From positions 1 to 11,411 of the forward strand of contig CAYTNY010000073.1 of the NCBI GenBank assembly GCA_964439215.1: a stretch of 11,411 bases of DNA. Direction: 5' to 3'. The position numbers were made by a program, and so were the translations under genes. The stretch comes from CAYTNY01 sp964439215. Lineage in GTDB: Bacteria; Oederibacteriota; PGYV01; CAYTNY01. Below the pieces are notes generated by a model. It was not told the DNA's origin, made no database searches, and saw only the letters and a program-made list of their open reading frames with translations. Below, piece after piece: positions 1 through 8,009 of the stretch; positions within the stretch are counted from its first letter, which is position 1, and each line of letters opens with the position of its first letter.

Positions 1-2393
1 GGCTTGGGCTCTTCAGGTACAGGCGGCATTCCCGCTAATTTCGGCTCCCCGGAATTGGGTTCGGATTCATTAAGATCAGGCAGATCCGGAAGTTCCGGCG
101 GCATCTGTGTTTTTTTATCTTCCTTTTTATTATCTATTTCATCCAATGATTTCGGCAGATTAAAATCCTGCGGCTCTTCTTTCTTTGATTCAGTTAATGA
201 AAAATCCGGTGCGGGCTCTTCTGTATTAAAAGAACCGCTGCCGGTAACATCTTTATTTCTATTGTCTTTTGGCAGTAAAATAACAAAAGTTTTTCCTTTA
301 CCTATTTCAGATTCAAGCCGTATTTCTCCATCCATATTTTCAATTACTGCTTTTATTATCGGAAATCTCAAGCCGGTATTTATAAACTCAGGCCCTGCCG
401 AAGATTCAGGTCCGTGAAAATTAAGAAACAGCGCTTTTGCTTTATCCCTGGGCATGCTCATTCCAAAATCTGTCAGTCGTATACTTACATTATTTCCTTC
501 TTCTTTTGTTTCTGCGGTTATTCTGCTCCCTCTGGGCGATACTTTTATGGCCTGCGTAATAAGCTGTGTTATTACACTTGAAAGTTTTGAGGAATCAGCT
601 AAAACAGTAGGCAGCGAAGGCGAAAATTCTGTTTTTATTTCAACTTTTTTAACATCCGCCTGGGGCTGAATGGCAAACAAAATATCCTGAATAATATTAT
701 TAACATCCACCGGCTGCTTTGCAGTTTTTATTTCACTTCTCTCCAGCCGCGCAAGTTCAGTAAGGTCATTAATAAGCCTTTCAAGTCTTGCTGATTTATT
801 AATTACAACCCCTAAAAACTGCTGCTGCGCGTCGGTTATTTTACCTTCTCCGCCCAGAACCGAAGATATATAAGTTTTTATAACCGAAAGAACGCCTTTT
901 AATTCCGTGTTCATCATCAATACCGATTCCATACGCATATTTTCTTTTTCTGCCGGTATTTTTGATTCATGCGCTTTTTTTATTTCTTCTTTTAATTTTA
1001 AATTTTCTTTTTCCAGTTCGTTTATTTTTCCGGCGATCCGGTCTTTTTCTTCTTCAATTCTGCTGATTGAAGTTTTCTTTTCCTTATCAGCTTCTTCTTT
1101 TATTTTTAAAATTTCTTCTTCCGCGCGGGTTTTATTATTTTCGGCTATTTTAACTGCATCTCTCAGTTCGGAAATTTCCATATCCGCGCGGGACGCCTCT
1201 TTTGAAAGTTCTTCTTCAAGTTCTTTGGACATATTGGAAAGGCGCTGTGTTTTTTCTTCCGCCGCCTTTACCCGCCCTTTTAAAATCACCAGTGCATCAA
1301 TAACTCTTTTATACGCGCCCCTGCGGATCTTCGGAAGCATAAGTTCAAAACTGTCTTCATCCACATGCCTTAACGCCCTGACTATTTTTTTTATCGGCTT
1401 ATAAGGCGATCCTGCCAGTCCTGCTATTATAAGAAAAAATATAAAAAAACCGCCGGCCAGCAGCGCGTAAACAGGAACAAAAAATTTCGTGTCGTAAATC
1501 ACGGAAGAATATTCTCCCCCGTTTTCCTGCTTTAAATTTTTATAATCCGAATACGGAGTAAACATACAGAAAATAACACCCAGGTCTTTATGTTTTTTAT
1601 ACGCGAAAAGCCCTTTCAGATTTGAATATTCAGCTTCTTTTATGCCTTCATCAGCCGATCCTCCGGTAAGTATTGTTCTTATATCCCTGTTTTGCTGTAT
1701 ATTCTGAATATTTTCTTTTGATCTGTCCGTACTCAGCAGAACAGTTCCCGTCGCATCAATAATAAAATTATACCCCCGCGGAGACTGAACATTTTTTCTT
1801 ATTTTTTCGGATAACGCACTTATATCTTCATATACGTACAATACGGATACAACTCTGTTTTTAGCGTCTATTACCGGTATAAAATATTCAGCCGCGCCTT
1901 CGGAAAAAATAAGGCTGCTTATTATTTTTTTTGAAGCAATTGCCTGAAGAAATTTTGTATTGCCGGAAAAATTTTTTGTTTTTAAAGGTTTCCCGTTTGC
2001 CGCGAGTATTCTGCCGTTTTGCTGCAAAAGAGCCGCGCCTGAATCAAATTTAGAGGAAAGCTGTTTAAAAACACCCGCTATTTTATTTTTTGAAGATTTC
2101 CGGGAATAACTGCTGTTTCTGATTGTATGATTTCCGGTTATTGAAGAATATTTATCATAAACAGATTTTTCCGTTATGTTTTCCGTAAGCCTGAAAAATT
2201 CCTCAAGGCTTCCGCGCATCTGTTTCTTTATTATATCCACATCGCCTTTTTTCTCCGCAAACTGTATTTCCGACTGCAGTGAATTCAGCTGTTTTACCCT
2301 TATAGTGTCATAATAATACATAAGCCCGGAAGGCACAGCAAACATCAGAAGGGAAAAAATAAATATCCATAAAATCAAAGTTCCCTTTTTCAT
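1..2393 (-). CDS. Membrane-anchored histidine-kinase-like sensor, probably a pseudokinase (partial, 3' end beyond window)
   Basis: An open frame begins at ATG 2393 and reaches the left edge without a stop (797 codons). AAGGAGG lies 4 nt before the start and the gap after gyrA is 16 nt, so it is probably cotranscribed with gyrA. Seen: membrane segment about residues 5-24; extracytoplasmic region about 28-300 resembling a double Cache sensor; second membrane segment about 302-328; a possible HAMP-like stretch; a Lys/Glu-rich coiled coil about 365-490; a HisKA-like helix pair about 490-550; a HATPase_c-like region about 575-708; then a Pro/Glu/Asp-rich tail. The H-box reads MNTELKGVL, with Thr496 where the phospho-acceptor His belongs and no Pro. 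Both N-box Asn positions are Gln (610, 614). The G1 box is DFGMSMP (D642, S646 for Gly). The G2 box is NTGLRF. Family knowledge says such changes impair phosphotransfer. I infer a non-catalytic or divergent sensor. Ligand and partner are unknown. Confidence 0.85.
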   Translation of the reverse strand, partial: MKKGTLILWIFIFSLLMFAVPSGLMYYYDTIRVKQLNSLQSEIQFAEKKGDVDIIKKQMRGSLEEFFRLTENITEKSVYDKYSSITGNHTIRNSSYSRKSSKNKIAGVFKQLSSKFDSGAALLQQNGRILAANGKPLKTKNFSGNTKFLQAIASKKIISSLIFSEGAAEYFIPVIDAKNRVVSVLYVYEDISALSEKIRKNVQSPRGYNFIIDATGTVLLSTDRSKENIQNIQQNRDIRTILTGGSADEGIKEAEYSNLKGLFAYKKHKDLGVIFCMFTPYSDYKNLKQENGGEYSSVIYDTKFFVPVYALLAGGFFIFFLIIAGLAGSPYKPIKKIVRALRHVDEDSFELMLPKIRRGAYKRVIDALVILKGRVKAAEEKTQRLSNMSKELEEELSKEASRADMEISELRDAVKIAENNKTRAEEEILKIKEEADKEKKTSISRIEEEKDRIAGKINELEKENLKLKEEIKKAHESKIPAEKENMRMESVLMMNTELKGVLSVIKTYISSVLGGEGKITDAQQQFLGVVINKSARLERLINDLTELARLERSEIKTAKQPVDVNNIIQDILFAIQPQADVKKVEIKTEFSPSLPTVLADSSKLSSVITQLITQAIKVSPRGSRITAETKEEGNNVSIRLTDFGMSMPRDKAKALFLNFHGPESSAGPEFINTGLRFPIIKAVIENMDGEIRLESEIGKGKTFVILLPKDNRNKDVTGSGSFNTEEPAPDFSLTESKKEEPQDFNLPKSLDEIDNKKEDKKTQMPPELPDLPDLNESEPNSGEPKLAGMPPVPEEPK

Positions 2394-2397
2394 TATT

Positions 2398-2404
2398 CCT
2401 CCTT
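2398..2404 (-). promoter_or_regulatory. Ribosome binding site of the kinase-like gene
   Basis: AAGGAGG on the minus strand, 4 nt before ATG 2393 and inside the 16-nt gap after the gyrA stop. It fixes the start of the kinase-like frame, which has no stop in the window. Confidence 0.8.
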
Positions 2405-2409
2405 AAAAA

Positions 2410-4863
2410 TTAAACCTTTTCTTCTGCTTCGGCTACCCTTGCCACGGCGCTTACTTTTTCATCAGTTTTTAATTTAATAAGCCTGACCCCCTGTGTATTG
2501 CGTCCGATCATTTTAATATCTTTTATTTTTGTTCTTATTAAAGTTCCTTTTGTCGTAATTATCATCAGTTCTTCTTTATCATTAACAAGCTTAATATCAA
2601 TAACGGTTCCTATTTTCCGGGATATTTTTATATTTATGATCCCTTTGCCGCCTCGGCTCTGTTCCCTGTATTCATTTACGGATGTTTTTTTGCCGAATCC
2701 TCCGGATGTTACGGTAAGCAGAGAATAATCTTTTCCGCCTTCGGTAAAAACAGTCATACTTACAACTTCGTCATCTTTGGATAAATTAATGCCTCTTACA
2801 CCCATACCTGTTCTTCCTATTTCCCTGAATCCTTTGATTTTTGAGCGTATTGCCTTGCCTTCTTTTGTCGCTATAAAAACCTCATCTTTTTCCGTTGCTG
2901 TTTTGGTTTCTATAAGAGCGTCGTTTTCATTAAGGCCAATGGCTCTTATACCGCCGGAACGGGGCCTTGAAAAAAGACTGAGTCTTGTTTTCTTTATGAG
3001 GCCCTTTTTCGTTGACATAATCAGGAATCTATCATCTGAAAATTCTTTAACGGAAACATAAGCCGCAAGCTTTTCATTTTCCTCAAGTTTCAGCATATTT
3101 ACTATGGCTTTTCCTCTTGTCTGTCTGCCTGCTTCCGGAATCTCATAGACTTTTATCCAGTGGCAGCGGCCTTTATTTGTGAAAAACAGAAGATAATCAT
3201 GCGTGTTTGATATAAAAATATCTTCAACAAAATCTTCATCTTTTGTTGACATAGCGATTATCCCTCTGCCTCCCCTTTTTTGCGCTTTATATGTTGAAAC
3301 AGGCTGGCGTTTTATAAAACCTCTGTGGGTTATTGTAACAACCATATCCTCTTCCTGTATCAGGTCCTCCAGTGCAATTTCCTGTGTTTTTTCTATAATT
3401 TCACTTCTTCTTTCATCCGCGTATTTTTTCTTTATTTCCGCAAGTTCATCAACAATAAGCTTAAGTATTTTCGCTTCGCTTGCAAGCAGTGATTTTAAAT
3501 ATCCTATTAATTTTAAAAGCTCCTGATATTCTTTTTCTATTTTTTCAATTTCAAGAGCAGTAAGCTGCTGCAGCCTCATATCAAGTATTGCCTGGGCCTG
3601 AACTTCCGTGAGCTTGAAATTTTTTACAAGTCCATGCTTGGCTTCTTCCGCGTTTTTTGAACTCCTGATAAGTTTGATCACCTTATCAAGATATTTAAGG
3701 GCGATTTTAAGTCCTTCAAGAATATGCGCTCTTTTTTCCGCTTTATCAAGTTCAAATTTTGTTCTTCTTATTATCACTTCTTTCCGGTATTCAATAAAAT
3801 TATCCAGCATCTGCCGTATATTCAGAACTTTTGGCCTGCCGTTTACAAGCGACAGCATTATTATGCCGAATGAGGTTCTCATTGAAGTATGCTTATATAA
3901 ATTATTTAAAACTATTTCAGGATTTTCGTTCCTTCCTATTTCAATAACAGCTCTTATTCCTTCTTTATCGGATTCATCCCTCAGATCCGTTATGCCTTCC
4001 AGTTTTTTATCTTTTACCATTTTTGATATATTTTCCAAAAGCAGGGCCTTATTTACCATATAAGGAAGTTCAGTTACAACTATCTGCTGCCTGCCTTTTT
4101 TTGTTTCTTCAATCTTTACTTTTGACTGTATTACTACGGATCCTCTTCCTGTGGTAAATGCTTTTTTTATTCCTTCTCTTCCGACAATATAGGCGCCTGT
4201 GGGAAAATCAGGACCCTTGATTATCTTCATAAGGTCTTCATCTTTTATTTTCTTTGTTCTGTTATTTATCATATAAATTACAGCTTCAATTATTTCGCCA
4301 AGATTATGAGGCGGAATATTTGTTGCCATTCCCACAGCTATACCTGATGATCCGTTTACAAGCAGATGGGGAAAAGAAACCGGAAATACCAGCGGTTCCA
4401 CGTCAGATTCGTCATATGTCCGGACAAAATCAACGGTATCTTTATCAATATCTCTTATAAGTTCTTCTGTAAATTTATGCATTCTTGCTTCTGTATAACG
4501 CATGGCAGCCGGAGGATCACCGTCAACAGAGCCGAAATTACCCTGTCCGTTTACCAAAGGCATCCTGAAAGCAAAACTCTGAGCCATACGCACCATTGTG
4601 TCATATATGGACGAGTCCCCGTGGGGGTGATAATTACCCATTACTTCACCGATGATTTTTGCTGATTTTCTATAGGGTTTATTATGAAAAAGACTCATGT
4701 CATACATACCGTATATTATTCTTCTCTGAACAGGTTTTAATCCGTCGCGTATATCAGGAAGCGCTCTTCCCACAATTACACTCATGGAATAATCAAGATA
4801 AGATGTTTTCATCTCCTCTTCTATAGGAGTCTGAGTAATGCTTAAAGCTGTGTTTTCCGGCAT
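2410..4863 (-). CDS. gyrA: DNA gyrase subunit A
   Basis: 817 residues, near the usual size for GyrA. GyrA pairs with GyrB as an A2B2 enzyme that introduces negative supercoils using ATP; the A subunit cuts and rejoins DNA. Seen: the breakage-reunion domain from the N-terminus with LPDIRDGLKPVQRR, the quinolone-pocket stretch HGDSSIYDT (Ser84 and Asp88, the usual susceptible residues), and the catalytic tyrosine in AAMRYTE (Tyr123). The C-terminal half has repeated beta-pinwheel blades, and the GyrA box QKRGGRG at 528-534 separates it from ParC. ATG 4863 follows the dnaN stop by 10 nt, and its AGAGGT ribosome site overlaps that stop codon, so the two are probably translationally linked. recF and gyrB are absent from the space upstream where they commonly sit. 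No GyrB is encoded in this window. Confidence 0.97.
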   Translation of the reverse strand: MPENTALSITQTPIEEEMKTSYLDYSMSVIVGRALPDIRDGLKPVQRRIIYGMYDMSLFHNKPYRKSAKIIGEVMGNYHPHGDSSIYDTMVRMAQSFAFRMPLVNGQGNFGSVDGDPPAAMRYTEARMHKFTEELIRDIDKDTVDFVRTYDESDVEPLVFPVSFPHLLVNGSSGIAVGMATNIPPHNLGEIIEAVIYMINNRTKKIKDEDLMKIIKGPDFPTGAYIVGREGIKKAFTTGRGSVVIQSKVKIEETKKGRQQIVVTELPYMVNKALLLENISKMVKDKKLEGITDLRDESDKEGIRAVIEIGRNENPEIVLNNLYKHTSMRTSFGIIMLSLVNGRPKVLNIRQMLDNFIEYRKEVIIRRTKFELDKAEKRAHILEGLKIALKYLDKVIKLIRSSKNAEEAKHGLVKNFKLTEVQAQAILDMRLQQLTALEIEKIEKEYQELLKLIGYLKSLLASEAKILKLIVDELAEIKKKYADERRSEIIEKTQEIALEDLIQEEDMVVTITHRGFIKRQPVSTYKAQKRGGRGIIAMSTKDEDFVEDIFISNTHDYLLFFTNKGRCHWIKVYEIPEAGRQTRGKAIVNMLKLEENEKLAAYVSVKEFSDDRFLIMSTKKGLIKKTRLSLFSRPRSGGIRAIGLNENDALIETKTATEKDEVFIATKEGKAIRSKIKGFREIGRTGMGVRGINLSKDDEVVSMTVFTEGGKDYSLLTVTSGGFGKKTSVNEYREQSRGGKGIINIKISRKIGTVIDIKLVNDKEELMIITTKGTLIRTKIKDIKMIGRNTQGVRLIKLKTDEKVSAVARVAEAEEKV

Positions 4864-4873
4864 TTTTTACCTC

Positions 4874-5977
4874 TTATTTTCTTATGGGCATTATTACATA
4901 AATAAAATTTTCATCCCCCGCAGGTTTTAATATTCCCGGGTTCATTGATGATTTTAACTTAATTTCTATTTCCTCTTCCTGTATTGCTTTTAATACATCC
5001 GTTATATATGCCGCATTGTATGAAACTTCAAGCGGTTCATCTTCATATTTTATGTCTATTTCTTCAAAACCTTCTCCTTCATCCGATGTCGATACATTAA
5101 GGAAAAGTTTATTTTTTTCAAATCTGAAAAGAACTATTTTTGCTTTTTCCGTTGATATTGTTGTTGCTCTTCTTAATGCTGATGCAAGTTCATTTTTATT
5201 TATAACCGCCTGCATATTAAATTCTTTTGGTATCACCTGATTATAATTAGGATAATTTTCATCTATAACTCTTGATATTATATCTATATTATCCATTTTG
5301 AATTCTATTAATTTTTTATAAAAATTTATTTCAATTTCTTTTTCTTCATCATCAAGCACTTTATATACTTCATTTATTGTTTTTAAAGGTATTATATAAT
5401 CAAATTTAGCTTTAACACTGTCTTTTATTTCTGTTTTATAATACGCGAGCCTGTGAGCATCTGTTGCCACTGCCTCAAGCATATTGTTTTCAAATCTGAA
5501 AAAGACGCCGTTTAAATTTCTTTTTGTGGAATCCTTTAAAGCAGCATAAGCAATTTTGCTTATTATATCCTTTAAAAGCATCCGCGGTATTTTTATTTTT
5601 TCCAGTGCTTTATCATCAAGCGCAAGCGCCGGAAAATCATCAGCCGGAAGACCCGGTATTTTATATGAAGATTTTCCGCATTTTAAATTTATTACATCAT
5701 TTTTATCCGATTCCATATTGATTTCAGCTTCAGGAAATTCTTTTATTGTTGAAATTATTTTTTTAGGTATTGTTGTTTTTCCTTCTTCACTTATATTTTC
5801 AACTTTACATTTTATTTTTGCTGAAATATCCATATCAGTGGCTGTAAGGTTAAGATATTCCCCTTCTGCTTCAAATAATATATTTGACAAAAGAGGCAGA
5901 GTTGAACCGGTTGAAATAAAAAATTGCGCAATCTGAAGAGAATTTAATATTTCCTGCTTATTTGTTTTAATCTTCAT
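4874..5977 (-). CDS. dnaN: DNA polymerase III sliding clamp, beta subunit
   Basis: 367 residues, the normal length for bacterial beta clamps. The dimeric ring tethers the replicative polymerase to DNA and is a docking site for other replication and repair proteins. Seen: three clamp-fold repeats implied by length, the LTATDMDI motif near residue 43, the family hallmark ATDAHRLA at 171-178, and the C-terminal VIMPIRK matching the usual MPxR ending that helps form the partner-binding pocket. ATG 5977 is preceded by GGAGGT about 6 nt upstream. The gene lies between the downstream origin part and gyrA, in the same direction as dnaA. A TATAAT sequence on the minus strand (6008-6013) could give it a promoter of its own inside the AT-rich origin segment, but no good -35 matches it. 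Confidence 0.97.
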   Translation of the reverse strand: MKIKTNKQEILNSLQIAQFFISTGSTLPLLSNILFEAEGEYLNLTATDMDISAKIKCKVENISEEGKTTIPKKIISTIKEFPEAEINMESDKNDVINLKCGKSSYKIPGLPADDFPALALDDKALEKIKIPRMLLKDIISKIAYAALKDSTKRNLNGVFFRFENNMLEAVATDAHRLAYYKTEIKDSVKAKFDYIIPLKTINEVYKVLDDEEKEIEINFYKKLIEFKMDNIDIISRVIDENYPNYNQVIPKEFNMQAVINKNELASALRRATTISTEKAKIVLFRFEKNKLFLNVSTSDEGEGFEEIDIKYEDEPLEVSYNAAYITDVLKAIQEEEIEIKLKSSMNPGILKPAGDENFIYVIMPIRK

Positions 5978-5999
5978 TTAAAACCTCCGTTTAATTATC

Positions 6000-6238
6000 T
6001 TTTCCACATTATATTACTATTGTTATAAATATTTTAAAATTTTAATCAAATAGCAGTAGTAGTAGTACTGTTAATAAAACTTAAAACCTCAAAAACCTTT
6101 TTAAAAACAAGCATTTTTAATTTTTTTTAATGTTAATACTTATAATATTTTAATACAAAAAGAACTATTTATCCACAAAAAAAAATATTCTTTTTTCTGC
6201 ACAAAAGTATCAACAGGTTATGAGTATATTTATCAACA
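6000..6238. other. oriC: Replication origin, downstream part: DnaA boxes and AT-rich candidate unwinding region
   Basis: This region between dnaA and dnaN holds a perfect consensus DnaA box TTATCCACA at 6169-6177. It also has TTATCAACA at 6230-6238, GTATCAACA at 6207-6215 and TTTTCCACA at 6000-6008, all in the plus orientation. The stretch 6009-6050 is almost pure A/T and lies directly left of a TAG-type trinucleotide run. Boxes on the dnaA side, then trios, then AT-rich DNA toward dnaN is the order described for the Bacillus subtilis unwinding region. That this is the functional origin is inferred from boxes plus gene context. The roughly 100-bp distance from trios to the nearest consensus box is longer than in the classical arrangement. 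Confidence 0.85.
6051..6068 (+). repeat. DnaA-trio repeat run at the candidate origin unwinding site
   Basis: The plus strand reads TAGCAGTAGTAGTAGTAC: five trinucleotides of TAG/CAG type followed by TAC. In the established model, DnaA-trios (3'-GAT-5', read as TAG 5'-3') lead a DnaA filament from the boxes into the unwinding region. The polarity fits: the 3' side faces the DnaA boxes and dnaA, and the 5' side faces AT-rich DNA. The function is inferred from motif, polarity and position. Confidence 0.7.
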
Positions 6239-6240
6239 TA

Positions 6241-7590
6241 TTATTTTTTTATACGCAGTATAAGTTCATTAATAGTTGTTTTGAATTTTTCGTCTGATGA
6301 AATAAGTTTTTCCACTTTAGTCAGAGCATGCATTACTGTTGTATGATCTTTTCCTCCGAAATACTGGCCGATCTGAACCAGAGAATAATCAGTAAGATTT
6401 CTTGTTATATACATTGCGATTTGTCTGGCTTTGGCTATATTTTCGTGTCTTTTTTTGGATAAAAGGTCCTGAACCTTTATATTGTAATAATCAGAAACTA
6501 TTTTTTGTATAGGATCAACTCCTATTTTTTTAGCTTGTTCAAATTTTGGATTTCTCATTTTTATTGCTTTTTTTGCGGTATCAATATTTATATCATTTGC
6601 ATTGGCGCCGGAAATGGCTATCAGGGTAAGTAAAGTGCTTCCCAGATCGCGTATATTGCTGTCAATATGCTCCGCAATATATGCTATTACATTATCAGGA
6701 ACTTCTTTATTGAGTTCTTTTGCTTTTTGTTTTAAAATTGCTGCTCTTGTTTCAAAATTCGGAGGCTGTATATCAACTATAAGGCCGGCTGAAAATCTTG
6801 ATTTTAATCTTTCTTCCAGGTTCAGGTCATCCGGCGGAGAATCTGATGTGGCAACTATCTGTTTATTGGAATTATAAAGTTCATTGAATGTATGAAAGAA
6901 TTCTTCTGTTGTGGAATCACCCCTTAAGAACTGTATATCGTCAACCAAAAGCACGTCAGCGCTGCGATAGCGGTGCCTGAACGCGTCCATTTTGTTTTCT
7001 TTGATGCCCTGAACAACGTCAAAAAGAAATTTTTCAGCAGTTATTACCATTATTTTTTTTGACGGGTCATTATCGTATATAAAAGTACCTATTGCGTGCA
7101 GCAGATGTGTTTTGCCGAGCCCCACGCCTCCGTAAAGAAACAGAGGATTGTATGTCTGGCCCGGAAGCTCAGCAACAGATCTGCAGGCAGCATGGCCGAA
7201 TCTGTTTGAATCACCCACAATAAAATTATCAAACCGGAACTTAGAATTTAAAGCGGGTATATGCGCTTTTTCCATTTCCAGAGGAAGCGGGATCTGTTCT
7301 TCTTTTATGACTATTTTTGAAGTATTGGTTTTTTTTAAGGGAGTATTATTAACTTCAAATTTATAACTGATTTTTTCATTTATATTTTCCTGGATACATT
7401 TAAGCAGTTCGGATTTGTATTTATCATTCAGTGTTTTTATATGCAGATTGTCAGGTACTTTGATTAATAGAGTATTTTTTTCTGTATCATATGACGCGGA
7501 AGTTTTTTCCAGCCAAAGATATAAATTTGAATTATTTTCTTTAATTGTTTTTAATATGTTTTGCCAGTCAAAAATAAAAGCAGCGTCCAA
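6241..7590 (-). CDS. dnaA: Chromosomal replication initiator DnaA (TTG start)
   Basis: 449 residues from TTG 7590. DnaA-ATP binds DnaA boxes, oligomerises, opens the origin and recruits the helicase. Seen, numbered from the TTG: a short N-terminal domain about 1-75, a linker, the AAA+ core with Walker A GGVGLGKTHLL (154 onward), Walker B LLVDDIQFL (about 214), and EERLKSRFS in the sensor/arginine-finger region. The C-terminal box-binding signature is GQYFGGKDHTTVMHA (408-422), where Lys replaces the more common Arg before DHTTV. Start choice: GGAGG at 7596-7600 is 5 nt before TTG 7590. An in-frame ATG at 7629 lies upstream with no ribosome site, and its extra codons run through two DnaA boxes, so I reject it. 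The gene is flanked on both sides by box clusters. Its promoter lies beyond the upstream cluster, which suggests autoregulation. Confidence 0.96.
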   Translation of the reverse strand: MDAAFIFDWQNILKTIKENNSNLYLWLEKTSASYDTEKNTLLIKVPDNLHIKTLNDKYKSELLKCIQENINEKISYKFEVNNTPLKKTNTSKIVIKEEQIPLPLEMEKAHIPALNSKFRFDNFIVGDSNRFGHAACRSVAELPGQTYNPLFLYGGVGLGKTHLLHAIGTFIYDNDPSKKIMVITAEKFLFDVVQGIKENKMDAFRHRYRSADVLLVDDIQFLRGDSTTEEFFHTFNELYNSNKQIVATSDSPPDDLNLEERLKSRFSAGLIVDIQPPNFETRAAILKQKAKELNKEVPDNVIAYIAEHIDSNIRDLGSTLLTLIAISGANANDINIDTAKKAIKMRNPKFEQAKKIGVDPIQKIVSDYYNIKVQDLLSKKRHENIAKARQIAMYITRNLTDYSLVQIGQYFGGKDHTTVMHALTKVEKLISSDEKFKTTINELILRIKK

Positions 7591-7595
7591 AACAA

Positions 7596-7600
7596 CCTCC
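7596..7600 (-). promoter_or_regulatory. Ribosome binding site deciding the dnaA TTG start
   Basis: GGAGG on the minus strand ends 5 nt before TTG 7590. It selects the 449-residue product over a 462-residue reading from ATG 7629. Confidence 0.8.
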
Positions 7601-7602
7601 AA

Positions 7603-7721
7603 ATATCCACAATTTATCAACAAAAACACATAAAGTTTTCCACATATAAAAATAGCTATAAATAGGCATCAAAAACAAAGTTTTCCACAAAACACATAAA
7701 GTTTTCAACATATTTTCAACA
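7603..7721. other. oriC: Replication origin, upstream part: six DnaA boxes in the dnaA leader
   Basis: Six same-orientation DnaA-box-like 9-mers on the plus strand: ATATCCACA 7603, TTATCAACA 7614, TTTTCCACA 7636, TTTTCCACA 7681, TTTTCAACA 7702, TTTTCAACA 7713. Start-to-start spacings are 11, 22, 45, 21 and 11 bp, giving two triads of mirrored spacing. An exact 18-bp direct repeat ending in GTTTTC occurs at 7623-7640 and 7689-7706. None is the perfect consensus TTATCCACA, so these may be weaker or ATP-DnaA-dependent sites. They lie between the inferred dnaA promoter and its start codon, so bound DnaA could repress its own transcription. Confidence 0.82.
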
Positions 7722-7752
7722 TTTTAATCAGAAGTGTTTTTTTAGTTGGTGT

Positions 7753-7780
7753 ATTATAGCATAAAGAAAAAATAATGCAA
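7753..7780 (-). promoter_or_regulatory. Predicted sigma70-type promoter of dnaA
   Basis: On the minus strand a perfect -10 TATAAT (7753-7758) is preceded at 16 bp by TTGCAT (7775-7780), a partial -35. Transcription would start near 7746 and give a leader of about 155 nt that covers all six upstream DnaA boxes. Confidence 0.6.
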
Positions 7781-7854
7781 GGATTTTTTATAAAATTTTA
7801 ATAGCAGACGAAGGGTTATTGTTTTTTTAACATCCGCTCAGTTATGCAGCTTTT

Positions 7855-7947
7855 AAACCTTAAACTCCCCAACCCTCTTGTTAAGGGGGGGTTATGATTC
7901 TCGCAGGTTTTAAGGTTTGGTTTTACTTCCCCCCTTAATAAGGGGGG
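7855..7947. repeat. Inverted pair of C-run/G-run hairpin elements
   Basis: Two related hairpin cores face each other. The first, 7866-7893, has AACCCTCTT pairing with an AAG-G-run-TT arm. The second, 7929-7947, is CCCCCCTT / AAT / AAGGGGGG. Each is accompanied by copies of the 10-mer AAACCTTAAA: forward at 7855-7864, and as its reverse complement TTTAAGGTTT at 7909-7918. Neither hairpin is followed by a T-run. This looks like a small dispersed intergenic element (REP/MITE-like). Dispersal cannot be tested from one window. Confidence 0.55.
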
Positions 7948-8009
7948 ATTGAGGGGGTTTTGTTTTTAATGTCCGGGAGAGAGAGGTACGGACATATAGA
8001 CACGTTTCA

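Noticed and set aside
907..1404. 165-codon plus-strand frame opposite the kinase-like gene
   Set aside because: Ser/Phe-rich translation is the antisense shadow of the Lys/Glu-rich coiled coil; no ribosome site and no family resemblance.
3608..4063. 151-codon plus-strand frame opposite gyrA
   Set aside because: It is antisense to a clearly real gyrA with full motif content; composition is typical of an antisense shadow.
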